This document shows, piece after piece, positions 54,626 to 63,605 of a DNA stretch of 64,000 nucleotides. The translations under genes were made by a program, and so were the position numbers. The notes below the pieces were generated by a model. That model was not told where the DNA came from and made no database searches. It saw only the letters and a program-made list of their open reading frames with translations. The first letter of the stretch is position 1; every line of letters starts with the position of its first letter. This stretch comes from Trebonia sp963771985 (GTDB lineage: Bacteria; Actinomycetota; Actinomycetes; Streptosporangiales; Streptosporangiaceae), in assembly GCA_963771985.1 (NCBI GenBank), contig CAVYVO010000011.1, positions 310,001 through 374,000 of the forward strand, in the 5' to 3' direction.

Positions 54626-55468
54626 CTAACGCGAGCTGGCGCCAGCAGCGCTTTCCGGCGCCTTGTTCACAGCATCAAGGTTGAACGTCGCCACTACCGG
54701 GCGATGGTCGGATGCGGGCTCGTATTCGGTGACCACCTGGTAGCTCACGATTGCCTCGGCCGGAAGCGTGGTGTACACCCGGTCGCAGCGATAGCTGAGC
54801 CCGCTCGCGTGCCCGACCGTCGGCCTCAGGTCACCGAGGTGCGCCGCGACATCGATGAACCCGGTCTCCTCGAGCGTGCGGGCCGCCGAGCGGTCCAGCT
54901 TGCGGCGGGCCTGCCCTGGATCTGCGCCGTCAAGCGGCGGCTCCGGGTCGGTGGCGGGCACGGCATTCCAGTCCCCGCCCGCGATCACCGGGCCGTCTTT
55001 GGCGATCAGAGCCAGCGCCTCCGCCTCTGCCAGCCGGATCGACGGCGACGACGGTGCGAGGTGCGCGCTGACCAGGTGCAGCGAACTGCCCGGCCACGCT
55101 GTTTCAACGATGAGGCAGGCGATGGCGTGCCAGTACGGATGACCTAGCTCATGCTGCTCTGCAATGACACGCAGTCCTGCCGACTTTCGCACGAACATGG
55201 CGAGGTCGCAGCCGTGATGGGACGACGGCACGAGGAACCCGCGGAGCCCTAGGATGTGCTCGGCGTGGTACAGCACGCGGCAGCCCGCGGCCCGCCATCC
55301 AGTGCACTCCTGGGACGCCCAGGCATCCGCGCCCAGATCGGCCAGCAAGACCAGCTGATGACGCAGCCGGTCATCCCGGCCATCGTCGAAGCCGCCCGCC
55401 AGCAGATTGTACGAACCGAACGTGAAGACGTTCACAGGCTGCTCCCTGTCTGCTCCGCGCTCCAACAT
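54626..55468 (-). CDS. endonuclease/exonuclease/phosphatase family protein
   Basis: 280 residues. EEP-fold motifs: TFGSYNLLAGG at the N-terminus, WASQECTGW with the metal Glu, LHLVSAHLAPSS, GGDWNAVP and the C-terminal ASDHRPVVATF with the catalytic Asp-His. Substrate (DNA, RNA, phospholipid or inositol phosphate) cannot be decided. No signal peptide from ATG 55468. A tandem TAGTCGACT pair lies immediately upstream. Confidence 0.88.
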   Translation of the reverse strand: MLERGADREQPVNVFTFGSYNLLAGGFDDGRDDRLRHQLVLLADLGADAWASQECTGWRAAGCRVLYHAEHILGLRGFLVPSSHHGCDLAMFVRKSAGLRVIAEQHELGHPYWHAIACLIVETAWPGSSLHLVSAHLAPSSPSIRLAEAEALALIAKDGPVIAGGDWNAVPATDPEPPLDGADPGQARRKLDRSAARTLEETGFIDVAAHLGDLRPTVGHASGLSYRCDRVYTTLPAEAIVSYQVVTEYEPASDHRPVVATFNLDAVNKAPESAAGASSR

Positions 55469-55471
55469 TAG

Positions 55472-55491
55472 TAGTCGACTCTAGTCGACTA
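55472..55491. promoter_or_regulatory. tandem TAGTCGACT boxes ahead of the EEP gene
   Basis: TAGTCGACT occurs at 55472-55480 and again at 55482-55490, one base apart, giving an almost perfect 20-bp palindrome directly before the start. Operator function is inferred. Confidence 0.45.
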
Positions 55492-55685
55492 TAGTTTCAG
55501 ATTGTTAGGATCAGCGTCCGCACGTCGCTCCACCGTCTCTTCCTTGGGATAGTGACCGGGAGGCCGATTCCCGCCGGTGTCCGTCACGGGCTAAGCCCCG
55601 CCGGAAGGGACCCTGCGGCAGGGGCCCCTGGGCGAGCGCAGCCTCGGGGACGGAGTGCCGCGCTCGCCCGGCTTAGGCGGCTGGG

Positions 55686-57536
55686 TCAGCGCCCGCGCTG
55701 GTAGGGCATGTCGCTCTCGCGTGGGATCGCGAAGAACGGAGAGCGCAAGCTGAAGCGGGCGTAAAGCATCAAGACCAACCCGGCCGCGACTACGCCGGCC
55801 AGTGTCTCGTTTTGCGCGGCGCTGGCAGCCGTACAGGTCTTGTAGATGACCCAGCCCAGGAACGTGACCGCCCCGGCCGACAGCAGCCCGAGGGTAACGA
55901 AATCCGCGGTGTTGCCGACGATGCGGCGGCGGTAGTAGACGATGGCGGCCAGCGCGGTCAGCACATAGAAGCTCGCGTACAGCAGGCCGGTGATGTTGAT
56001 GACGTAGCTGAACACGTTCTGGATGCGAGCTGAGCAGATACAGCCAGGCCAGCACGATGAGGACCACGCCGCTGAGGACGGTCGCGGCCACGGGCGTGGA
56101 AAACCGCGGCGAGACGTTCCCGAGGAAGGCCGGGAGCACCTGCTGGGCGGCCATTCCGTAGATGATCCGCGCGGTCAGCAAGATCCCGGCCCCGGTTGCC
56201 GCGACAACCGACAGGGCCAGCGCGATGGCGGCGCATTTGCCCAGGCTGCTGCCGCCCAGCACCGTGCTGACGTAGACCGGCGCGGAGGCGCTGTTAGCGC
56301 GGATTTCCGCGCCGGTTCCTTGACCCCTTGGACAAGGTGATCGCGGAGGCTAGGTAGCGTTCGGCCTGGCAACTTCCGGGTCAGCCGTGGGGTCGGTACA
56401 GCGGTCGTATGGCTGTTCTGCCAATGGGCCATCCCGATGCGACCGTGCCCGGTTGATCCCTTCTTGTGCCTGTTCATACTTATCTGAGGTGATTCAGACT
56501 GGGCGTTCTCGCGCACTCGACGAGGTGTCACCCGGACGGACAATGGTGAGCAAGGCGTCCGCCGCCTCTGTACTGGCCCTCGAAGACAGCCCGACATAGG
56601 TCCCGGCGCTTGCAAAACAGCAGGTCAGGACTTTAGCTGATCGCTCACGGCTGGGGTGGGAGTGACGGTACGGAAATCGGCGTTAGCCTGCAGCTTTGCT
56701 GGTGAGACGACGCCTTGCAGCCCGGCCTGGGCCAGGATGAACAAGAACGCCGAGATCAGCACGGCGGCCATGGCGGCCCGGCCCGGGTTCTCTCGGCGGT
56801 GCCGGACCTCCTCGTTGACATACAAGGTGCCGTCCCAGCCGCTGTACATGAACACCGCGATCAAGAACCCGCCTGCCAGCGACCCCTTCCCCTCGATGCC
56901 GTGGAAAGTAAACCAATCCTGGGTGAGGGGGAACGAGCCCGGGTGGCGGCCCAGTACCCAGATCAGCCCCGCGGCCGAGATCACGACTAGCAGGGTGCAT
57001 TCGATGACGCCGATGGCTACCTGGGTGCGTGCCGACAGCCGGATCCCGACGACCGAGATGATCAGCGTGGCCAGCGCCACGACGGTCGCCACGATGGCGT
57101 TGTCGTACTTGTTCCCGGCCGGGCCGCCGAAGACCGCCAGCAGGTTGGGGCCGAGCGCGATGACCGGGCTGAGCGTCCCGATGAGGGTGCCGGTGATCAT
57201 CAGCCAGCGCGTCACGAACCCCAGCGACGGGCTGATCGCGCGGCCGACCCACTCAAACGACGCGCCGGGGTTGGCGTTCCGCAGGTTCAGCCGCCGGTAC
57301 GCGTTGCCGATGATCAGGACGGGAATCGCGGTCAACAGCAGCGTGACCGGTGCCGCGTAGGCGGTCGCCGCGGCCAGCGCCGCCAGCGTCAGGGCCCCGC
57401 TGACGGTCGGGCCGACCAGGGCCGCGCCGATGAAGGTGTCTTGCGCCGCGCTGATCGCGTCCGCTCCAGGCGGGCCGCCGGCGCGAGCCTGAGGCCGATC
57501 GGAGCAGCCGGCGGGGATTACTCGCTCATCTGCCGC
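55686..57536 (-). pseudogene. APC-family amino acid permease, disrupted by a MITE-like insertion
   Basis: Amino acid-polyamine permease. Segment 1 (57536 to 56684) has no start codon but reads ALVGPTVSGALTLAALAAAT, LRNANPGASFEWVGRAISPS and FMYSGWDGTLYVNEEVRHRR. At KLQAN it is cut by a 383-bp element (56299-56681). Removing the element and one GTTAGC copy rejoins KLQAN to SASAPVYVSTVLGGSSLG in frame. A further two-base loss near 56020 shifts the frame before NVFSYVINITGLLYASFYVL, and the gene ends at 55686. The N-terminus is also missing: it follows the methyltransferase stop without an initiation codon. Transport is therefore lost. Confidence 0.85.
56299..56681. mobile_element. 383-bp MITE-like element with terminal inverted repeats
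   Basis: Ends are imperfect inverted repeats: left GCGGATTTCCGCGCC, right (reverse-complemented) GCCGATTTCCGTACC. The element is bordered by 6-bp direct repeats GTTAGC at 56293-56298 and 56682-56687, a target-site duplication. Excision of the element plus one repeat restores the permease frame exactly, which proves insertion. No transposase-size frame is inside, so it is non-autonomous; the family supplying transposase is unknown. Confidence 0.85.
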
Positions 57537-58382
57537 TCACCGCCCGCCGCCGGCGGCGTGCTTCTTCACCGCCACGCCCCCGTACATCAGCCGAGGCGCC
57601 GCAGGATCAGCGCGGGCGGCAGCCTGTGACCGCCAGTCCCGGATGTCCACCAGGCCCGGCCAGATGATTTCCAGCCCGTCGAAGAACTGCGCGATCTGCC
57701 CGCGGGTGCGGGGCACCGCCGGGGCCGACGCGTTCCGGTACACCTGCTGGGCGGCCTGGCTGCGCTCGCCGTTCACGTCCTCATCGGTGATGTGCGACAG
57801 CGCGAGATAACTGCCAGCGACCATGACGTCCTTGAACTGGGCGGCGATCTCCTCCGCCCGCTCCTGGCCGGGGATGAAGTGCAAGATCGCCAGCAGCAGG
57901 ACGGCCACCGGCTGGGTGAAGTCGATCAGCTCGCGCACCCGCCGATCGCCGGTGATGCCGCCGGGGCTGCGCAGGTCCGCGTCCACCACGGCCACGCCCT
58001 TGGCCTTGTCCGCCAGGATGGCCTGGGCATGCAAGACCACCACCGGGTCGTAATCGACATAGACCACCCGCGCGGCGGGGCCGGTGTCCTTGGCGATCTG
58101 GTGGACATTCCTCGCCGTCGGCAGCCCCGAGCCGATATCGAGGAACTGCCGGATGCCCGCCTCCCCGGCCAGGCAGCGCACCACCCGGCCGAGGAACTCC
58201 CGGTTCGCCCGGCAGGCCTGCGCACTGGCCGGGATCAGCCGGGCCAGCTCCTCAGCCGCCCTCCGGTCGGCCTCGAAATGATCCTTTCCGCCCAGGAAAT
58301 AGTCGTAGATCCTGGCCACATTCGGGACCGTCACGTCCAGCCCCCGGCCGGCCGGCTCCTTCGCCAGCCCAGCATCGCTCAT
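57537..58382 (-). CDS. DUF574 SAM-dependent methyltransferase (copy A)
   Basis: 281 residues from ATG 58382 (GTG 58385 adjacent). Family signature PNVARIYDYFLGGKDHFEAD, SAM motif FLDIGSGLPTARNVHQIAKD, VVYVDYDPVVVLHAQAIL and VAVLLLAILHFIPGQE. This is the actinobacteria-specific Methyltransf_19 family whose substrates are undefined. It ends a minus-strand cluster with copy B and two small genes. Its stop is immediately followed, in frame, by the headless permease. Confidence 0.92.
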   Translation of the reverse strand: MSDAGLAKEPAGRGLDVTVPNVARIYDYFLGGKDHFEADRRAAEELARLIPASAQACRANREFLGRVVRCLAGEAGIRQFLDIGSGLPTARNVHQIAKDTGPAARVVYVDYDPVVVLHAQAILADKAKGVAVVDADLRSPGGITGDRRVRELIDFTQPVAVLLLAILHFIPGQERAEEIAAQFKDVMVAGSYLALSHITDEDVNGERSQAAQQVYRNASAPAVPRTRGQIAQFFDGLEIIWPGLVDIRDWRSQAAARADPAAPRLMYGGVAVKKHAAGGGR

Positions 58383-58423
58383 CACCAGTCAGCACCCACC
58401 CGTCTGTTCACGCGATCGTTCAA

Positions 58424-58703
58424 TCAACTAGCGGGGCCGGTTACGGCACCGCCAGCTCCGCCGGGGCCGCGCAGCCGCGCCCACCTGATCCGGCCGTCCC
58501 GGCGGGGCCGCGCCACCCAGGCCTCGCCGGTACGGCGGTAACCCGACGTCAGCCACCGGTCCCCGGCCATCAGCAGCGCCCGCTCCACCCGCGCGCTGCC
58601 TGCCTCGCCGCCGCGCACGCATGCCGCCGCAGCCGCCCGCGCCCGCCGCTCTTCATCACTGACCCCGCGCCCGCTGCCGGCCCTCCCACAGCCAAACGAT
58701 CAT
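58424..58703 (-). pseudogene. small conserved protein, apparent +1 frameshift
   Basis: ATG 58703 overlaps the stop of the 94-residue gene (ATGA) and reads MIVWLWEGRQRARG before a premature TGA at 58656. In the next frame the expected continuation VSDEERRARAAAAACVRGGE, VERALLMAGDRWLTSGYRR and TGEAWVARPRRDGRIRWARL runs to 58424. One extra G in the GGGG run at 58663-58666 (CCCC on the plus strand) explains the shift. Function unknown; homologous-looking small proteins accompany similar methyltransferase clusters. Could be a sequencing error. Confidence 0.55.
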
Positions 58704-58984
58704 CCGGCTGCCACCGCCTCCGCCGCTGGCAGCGCCATCTCCCGCCACACCGCCGCCAGTTCCTGCGGGCCCAGCCCGTCCAAGTGCTCCTGCAGGCACA
58801 GCTTTCCCGCCAGGCCGGTCAGGTCCGAGGCGACATGGACATGCTGGATCAGCGACAGCGGACCGTCGAGGCTCGCGGTCCCCTGCCGCATCGCCCACCA
58901 GCCCGCCGGGTGCCGGGCGATCCGCCACTGCGGGAACACTGCGCGCAGCATCTCCAGCGTGATCTCCCCGGGTCTCACGGCCAT
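58700..58984 (-). CDS. conserved hypothetical protein (94 aa)
   Basis: ATG 58984 with GGAGGAGAT upstream. VRPGEITLEMLRAVFPQWRI, ARHPAGWWAMRQG and LIQHVHVASDLTGLAGKLCL then QEHLDGLG suggest a small soluble alpha/beta protein. Not recognised beyond being typical of actinomycete accessory clusters. It is coupled to the next small gene by a 4-base overlap and lies 84 bases after methyltransferase copy B. Confidence 0.75.
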   Translation of the reverse strand: MAVRPGEITLEMLRAVFPQWRIARHPAGWWAMRQGTASLDGPLSLIQHVHVASDLTGLAGKLCLQEHLDGLGPQELAAVWREMALPAAEAVAAG

Positions 58985-59068
58985 GACATCTCCTCCCTTC
59001 GGATGATTAGGCCGGTGCATCCGGCAGCTGCATGTTGATAGTGCTGATCCGCCGGTCGTTAAGGCTTT

Positions 59069-59848
59069 TCACCGACGCCGCAAATATGCCCACCGTATTC
59101 CGCCTTGCGCGTAGTACTCTCCGGCCGGGCGCCACTGGGACAGGAATACGACTCCTGGCTCAATCAGCTCGAAGCCGTTGAAGAATGCTGTCACCTGGTC
59201 GCGCGTGCGCATGATCAGCGGAGCGTTCGCGCTGCCATAAATGTCATCGACTTCAGTGAGCATGCCTGGTTCCCGCCCATCACCCGTAACGTGGGAGATC
59301 ACCAGGAAACTGCCGGGGCATAGCGCGTCCCTGAACCCGGCCACCGCGCCGTAGGGTTCATCGGCCAGGGGGACGAAGTGCAGCACTAGCGTCATGAAAA
59401 CCGCGGCTGGCCGCGAGAAGTCGATCAGCGCCGCCAGTTCCGGGTTTGTCAGGATGCGATCCGGTTCCTGCAGGCCGCCAGCGATGACGGTGACGCCCGG
59501 TACTCCGTCCAGAAGGGCCCTGCTGTACGCCAGCACGCCGGGGTCATTGTCAACGTAGACGACCTGCGCGCCGAGATTGTGCTGGCGCGCGAGCTGGTGC
59601 ACGTTTCCTTGCGTGGGCAGGCCAGGGCCGATGTCCACGAACTGGCGGATCCCGTGCTCATGCGCGAGGAACGCCATGACGCGCTTGAGGAATTCGCGGT
59701 TCTCCAGCGCCGCCAGCGGGATATCCAGCGCTGCCCCGAGCACGCGCCGGGCCGCCTCCCGGTCTGCCGGATAATGATCCTTGCCGCCCAGATAATAGTC
59801 GTACATACGGGCAACACTCGGCCTGGTAAAATCCACCTCGGGCAGCAT
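59069..59848 (-). CDS. DUF574 SAM-dependent methyltransferase (copy B)
   Basis: 259 residues from ATG 59848 with GAGAGGGG upstream; GTG 59866 is an alternative. Same signature as copy A: PSVARMYDYYLGGKDHYPAD, SAM motif FVDIGPGLPTQGNVHQLARQ, VVYVDNDPGVLAYSRALL and VFMTLVLHFVPLADE. The two are clearly diverged paralogues, not a recent duplication. First gene of the four-gene cluster 59848-57537. Confidence 0.92.
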   Translation of the reverse strand: MLPEVDFTRPSVARMYDYYLGGKDHYPADREAARRVLGAALDIPLAALENREFLKRVMAFLAHEHGIRQFVDIGPGLPTQGNVHQLARQHNLGAQVVYVDNDPGVLAYSRALLDGVPGVTVIAGGLQEPDRILTNPELAALIDFSRPAAVFMTLVLHFVPLADEPYGAVAGFRDALCPGSFLVISHVTGDGREPGMLTEVDDIYGSANAPLIMRTRDQVTAFFNGFELIEPGVVFLSQWRPAGEYYAQGGIRWAYLRRR

Positions 59849-59998
59849 TTGACCCCTCTCGGGCACAGGGCGATTCCAAGATCGCTGACAGAAGCCACAT
59901 GGTTACGATGAGCAACCACTTGGCCCGGGGAGCCTGATGTGCGGCGGCACGCACCGTTCTATGAATTAATTTCCCGTCACGCTTTCAAATTACAAGAA

Positions 59999-60065
59999 GA
60001 TGGCCTTCTCTTTTCCGGAATGATGGTTGTTACCACGCAAACACCACTCCCGAGAGAAGGCCATC
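59999..60065. promoter_or_regulatory. stem-loop at the 5' side of the transposase
   Basis: Perfect 12-bp arms GATGGCCTTCTC (59999-60010) and GAGAAGGCCATC (60054-60065), directly ahead of the GTG start. Such hairpins shield transposase genes from outside transcription or bury the ribosome site; they may also be part of the element end. Confidence 0.55.
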
Positions 60066-60067
60066 CT

Positions 60068-61291
60068 GTGTCATCCTGTCATTCCGCCTGCGGCCCGTCA
60101 AGTCCGGATGCCTGCGCTGCCGGGAATGAGAGCACTGAAGGCGCGGATATCTCGAGCCTGCTCGGCATGCTGGCATCTGTCACGGACCCGCGCAGCCCGC
60201 AGGGGATACAGCACGCGCTGGAATTCGTACTGGCGGTCTGCGTGGTGGCGATGCTGGCCGGCGCGAAGAATTACCGGGAAATCGCCGGCCACGCGGCGGA
60301 CATTCCCCAGCACCTGCTGAAGAAGATGGGTGCTGAATGGGACTGGTTCAGGCTCCGCTACAAGCACCCGAGCGAGTCGACAATACGGAACGTGCTGACC
60401 AGGGTCGACGCGGCCGAACTGGACACCATAACCGGCGCATGGCTTTACGCACAGGCCAGGAAAGATGGGAAAGACGAGTGGATAATCGCACTCGACGGGG
60501 TGGATAATCGCACATGACGGGAAGGTAATGCGTGGTGCATGGACTGACGAGAACGACAAGGTCACGATGTTCTCCGCGATGCTCCACCATGAGGCTGTCA
60601 CGATAGCGCAGGTCAGGGTGCCAGACGGAACAAACGAGATCACCCAGGCGGGCACACTCCTGGACGCCGCGGGAATACCCGAAGGCGAATCAGTCCTGGT
60701 CACCGTCGATGCGGCGCACACCCAGCGGGAAACCGCAGAATACATCGGCGCCAGACCCGGATGGAATTACCTGATGACGGTCAAGGGAAACCAGCCGACC
60801 CTGCAGAAACAAGTATTCGACAAGATTCTCCCGCTGCTCTCCGGAGCTCCGCATCACATCATGGAGGAACACAGCCGCGGACGGATAAAGAAATGGTCCT
60901 GCTGGCTCACCGGAGCCGACGGCATCGATTTCCCGCATGTAGCCCAGTCCGCCTGCATCCGCCGCGAGATCTTCGAGATCTCCGACGACCGGATCAGCAA
61001 GGAAAACGCCCTCATCCTCACCAGCTGGAAAGCAGGGGAAATGACAGCTACTGAAGTGAACCAGGCTGCCCGCCGCCACTGGGAATCGAGAACAAAAGCC
61101 ATTATGTTCGCGATACCCTATACCGGGAAGACCACAGCCAGGCCTGGGCCGGAAACGGCCCGCAGGCCATGGCATCCCTCCGCAACCTCGCACTCGGTCT
61201 ATTCCGCATGAAAAACGTCAAAGCCATCAAGGAAACCGCAAAATGGGTCTGTCGCGACCAGGCGCGGGCACTCCAGTTCATGACTACCTAG
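60068..61291 (+). pseudogene. ISAs1-family transposase, inactivated
   Basis: DDE transposase reading from GTG 60068: LLGMLASVTDPRSPQGIQHA, VVAMLAGAKNYREIAGHAAD and GAEWDWFRLRYKHPSESTIR, DEWIIALDG with the first Asp. A 22-bp tandem duplication (60479-60522) then breaks the frame. The second part continues MRGAWTDENDKVTMFSAMLH, VTVDAAHTQRETAEYIGARP and LMTVKGNQPTLQKQVF. One missing G near 61080 shifts it again, and the end (QAMASLRNLALGLFRMKNVK, CRDQARALQFMTT) finishes at 61291. Two frameshifts mean no active enzyme. Exact element ends were not identified. Confidence 0.88.
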
Positions 61292-61573
61292 CGCAACATT
61301 GGTCACGGATGGTGATCTTGAATTGGCCCTGTCTCGGGCATGGCTTTTTCCCGCTCTTTCCGGACCGCTGCACGTGATCCGCCGCCATTACTCATGGCCT
61401 TTCCGGCCCTCCTTCCGCGGGACGTTGCGCCCATTCCAGCCAACCCGGAACAGGCAGCAGGTAACAGCGCGCGGAGGTGGCAGCCGTGTGGCAAAAATGT
61501 TGCATCCCGGGCCTTGGATGGCCCGCGACTACGCGAACCGGTTATCTTGTGCGTAAGCAAAGGAGGACAGGGC

Positions 61574-62242
61574 GTGGCGCTCAAGCGGCTACGGCTGATC
61601 CAGCGCCGCAAGGCGCTGGGCTACACGCAGGAAGCACTGGCCGAGCAGGTCGGCTGCGAGCGCACCACGGTCATCCGCTGGGAACGGGCCGAGACCGAGC
61701 CGCAGCCGTGGGTCCGGCCCCGCCTCACCCAGGTCTTGCAGCTCACCACCGAGGAACTGAACGAGCTGCTCAGCGACGTCTCGGACGTACCGACAGAACG
61801 CGAAGGCTTCACCCTGGTCACGTCCGTCCCGCTGGACTTCTCGCTGTCCACTGCCGGCACGGTGCGGATCCTGGAAGGCTTCTCCGCGCACGACATCGCC
61901 GCAAGGCGCGAGACCCTGGCCAGCCTGACGCTCCTCACCGGAGTCGCGCTGCTGCGCCCGGTACGCCAGTGGGCCACCTCGCTCGCCCTGGTGACCGGCG
62001 GACCGCCCGACGTCGGCGCCGATGAGGTCGCCGAGCTCGAGCAGGCCGTCACCTTGTTCCGCCGCTGGGACGCCTCCGGCGCCGGCGGGCTGCGCCGCAA
62101 GGCCGTCGTCGGCCAGCTCAACGCCGTCACGGAAACCCTCAGCGACCGCCACCCGGACGCCATCACCAGGAGGCTGTTCCAGGTCACCGCCGAACTCGCC
62201 CAGCTATCCGGCTTTTCGTTCGCAGAACCGGTGTTCGGTTGA
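61574..62242 (+). CDS. XRE-family regulator, C-terminally truncated
   Basis: About 222 residues from GTG 61574, chosen because AGGAGG lies at 61561-61566. Helix-turn-helix at residues 8-60 (RRKALGYTQEALAEQVGCER, TTVIRWERAETEPQPWVRPR). The C-terminal part begins the TPR-like ligand domain of actinobacterial XRE regulators (about 400 residues in full) but stops soon after LFQVTAELAQLSG with a foreign tail FSFAEPVFG, so half of the sensor domain is missing. DNA binding may remain. The 178 bases that follow show no gene. Confidence 0.82.
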   Translation: MALKRLRLIQRRKALGYTQEALAEQVGCERTTVIRWERAETEPQPWVRPRLTQVLQLTTEELNELLSDVSDVPTEREGFTLVTSVPLDFSLSTAGTVRILEGFSAHDIAARRETLASLTLLTGVALLRPVRQWATSLALVTGGPPDVGADEVAELEQAVTLFRRWDASGAGGLRRKAVVGQLNAVTETLSDRHPDAITRRLFQVTAELAQLSGFSFAEPVFG

Positions 62243-62420
62243 TCTCGTGTCTCGTCTGACTGAGCGGAACTGGCCGGGCTGGAGAGGGGCAGCGGATAGC
62301 GCAGTGTCTCGTTTAGCTGTGCGTTCATGTGATGCAGGTCACTTTTTGGAAGTTCCGTGCTCGTGAGGCTGTCGTTGTCCTGATGCGTGAAGAACGGCGA
62401 CTGCTGGCCGCTAGCCTGCG

Positions 62421-63098
62421 GTGGTGAAAACGGGACCGGGCACTGACGGCTGGCTGGAAGATACGCGGGCGTCTTACGACATCGTCGCTGGTAGTTATGC
62501 AGACCTGACTCGTCACTTGCTGGATGAAACGCCCGAGGAGCGCGCCGTGCTGGCGTTGTTCACGGACATGGTGCGTGTCCAGGGCGGCGGGGGGAGCGTT
62601 GCGGACGTGGGGTGCGGGGCGGGGAGGATCACGGCCCACCTGTGTCAGCTGGGCGTGGACGCGTTCGGGATCGACCTGTCGCCCGGGATGATCGAGGTGG
62701 CGCGGCGTGAGCACCCCGGTCTGCGGTTCGATGTCGGCTCCATGACGGACCTTGCCCTCGCCGACGCCTCGGTGGCTGGCCTGGTCGCCTGGTACTCGCT
62801 GATCCACGTCCCCGATGATGAGATCAGCTTGGTCTTCGCGCACTTCCGGCGGGTACTTCGTCCCGGCGGGCTGCTGCTGCTCGGCTTTCATGTCGGTGCT
62901 GAGTCGCGGTTGAAGACCGAGGGTTATGGCGGGCACCCGATGAAGGTCTTTGTCCATCGCCGGCGGCATGACCAGATGATTGCGTGGCTCGGCGATGCTG
63001 GCTTCGCCGTCGAAACATGCAGGACGCTTACCTCAGCCGAGAGCAAGCTGGGGGGAATCATTCTCGCGCGCCGCCAGGTTACCGGCCCAGCCAGATGA
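62421..63098 (+). CDS. class I SAM-dependent methyltransferase
   Basis: 225 residues. SAM motif I VADVGCGAGRITAHLCQLG, motif II FGIDLSPGMIEVARREHPGL, then VAWYSLIHVPDDEISLVFAH and RVLRPGGLLLLGFHV. Methyltransf_11/25-type; the substrate is unknown. Start GTG 62421 (GTG 62424 adjacent). It sits between the truncated XRE gene and the convergent recombinase module; only 6 bases separate the stops. Confidence 0.9.
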   Translation: MVKTGPGTDGWLEDTRASYDIVAGSYADLTRHLLDETPEERAVLALFTDMVRVQGGGGSVADVGCGAGRITAHLCQLGVDAFGIDLSPGMIEVARREHPGLRFDVGSMTDLALADASVAGLVAWYSLIHVPDDEISLVFAHFRRVLRPGGLLLLGFHVGAESRLKTEGYGGHPMKVFVHRRRHDQMIAWLGDAGFAVETCRTLTSAESKLGGIILARRQVTGPAR

Positions 63099-63104
63099 GA
63101 CTTC

Positions 63105-63605
63105 TCATTCGGCGGCGAGGCTGGTCGTGGTCATGATGTCTCCTGGCCGACGGGAGTGGTTCCGCCGGGGAGGCGGGGGGGTGAGGCTACGGATTTTGCC
63201 GACTTTCGCAGGGATGCTTTGCCGGCGGAGGCGGGTGATCTCGTCGTGCTGGGCGGCGAGCCTGGACAGGGCCGTGACCTTGAATTGCTTGAGGTCGCGG
63301 AGGGCTGAGTCGCGGTCGGCGAGCTTGTGCCTTAGTTCGTCGTTCTGTGCTTTGAGCAGGGTGATCTGGGCGTCGCGGGGGTCGGGGGCGGTGCCGCTGG
63401 CGTGAACGGCGGCGAGGCGGCGCTCGAATTCTTCTTTCAGGTGCGGGTAGGTGCGGTAGAGCGCTGCCCTGGAGACCCCGGCCTGGCGGGCGAGGGTGGT
63501 GATGTCGCACTTCCCGTCTGGCGGGATGTCGCCGCGCAGGAGGGCGTCGGCGGCTGCCCGGATCCGCTGTTCTGCCTGGCGTCGCTGTTCAGGGCTGGTC
63601 CGCAT
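63105..63605 (-). CDS. TnpC-like DNA-binding accessory protein (DUF6262-like)
   Basis: 166 residues. N-terminal helix-turn-helix of TetR-like appearance (CDITTLARQAGVSRAALYRT, YPHLKEEF), then a long coiled coil (AQITLLKAQNDELRHKLADR, DSALRDLKQFK, LAAQHDEITRLRRQ). Such small proteins follow the tyrosine recombinases of Tn554-type elements. ATG 63605 overlaps the recombinase stop by 17 bases, so they are expressed together. Confidence 0.78.
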   Translation of the reverse strand: MRTSPEQRRQAEQRIRAAADALLRGDIPPDGKCDITTLARQAGVSRAALYRTYPHLKEEFERRLAAVHASGTAPDPRDAQITLLKAQNDELRHKLADRDSALRDLKQFKVTALSRLAAQHDEITRLRRQSIPAKVGKIRSLTPPPPRRNHSRRPGDIMTTTSLAAE

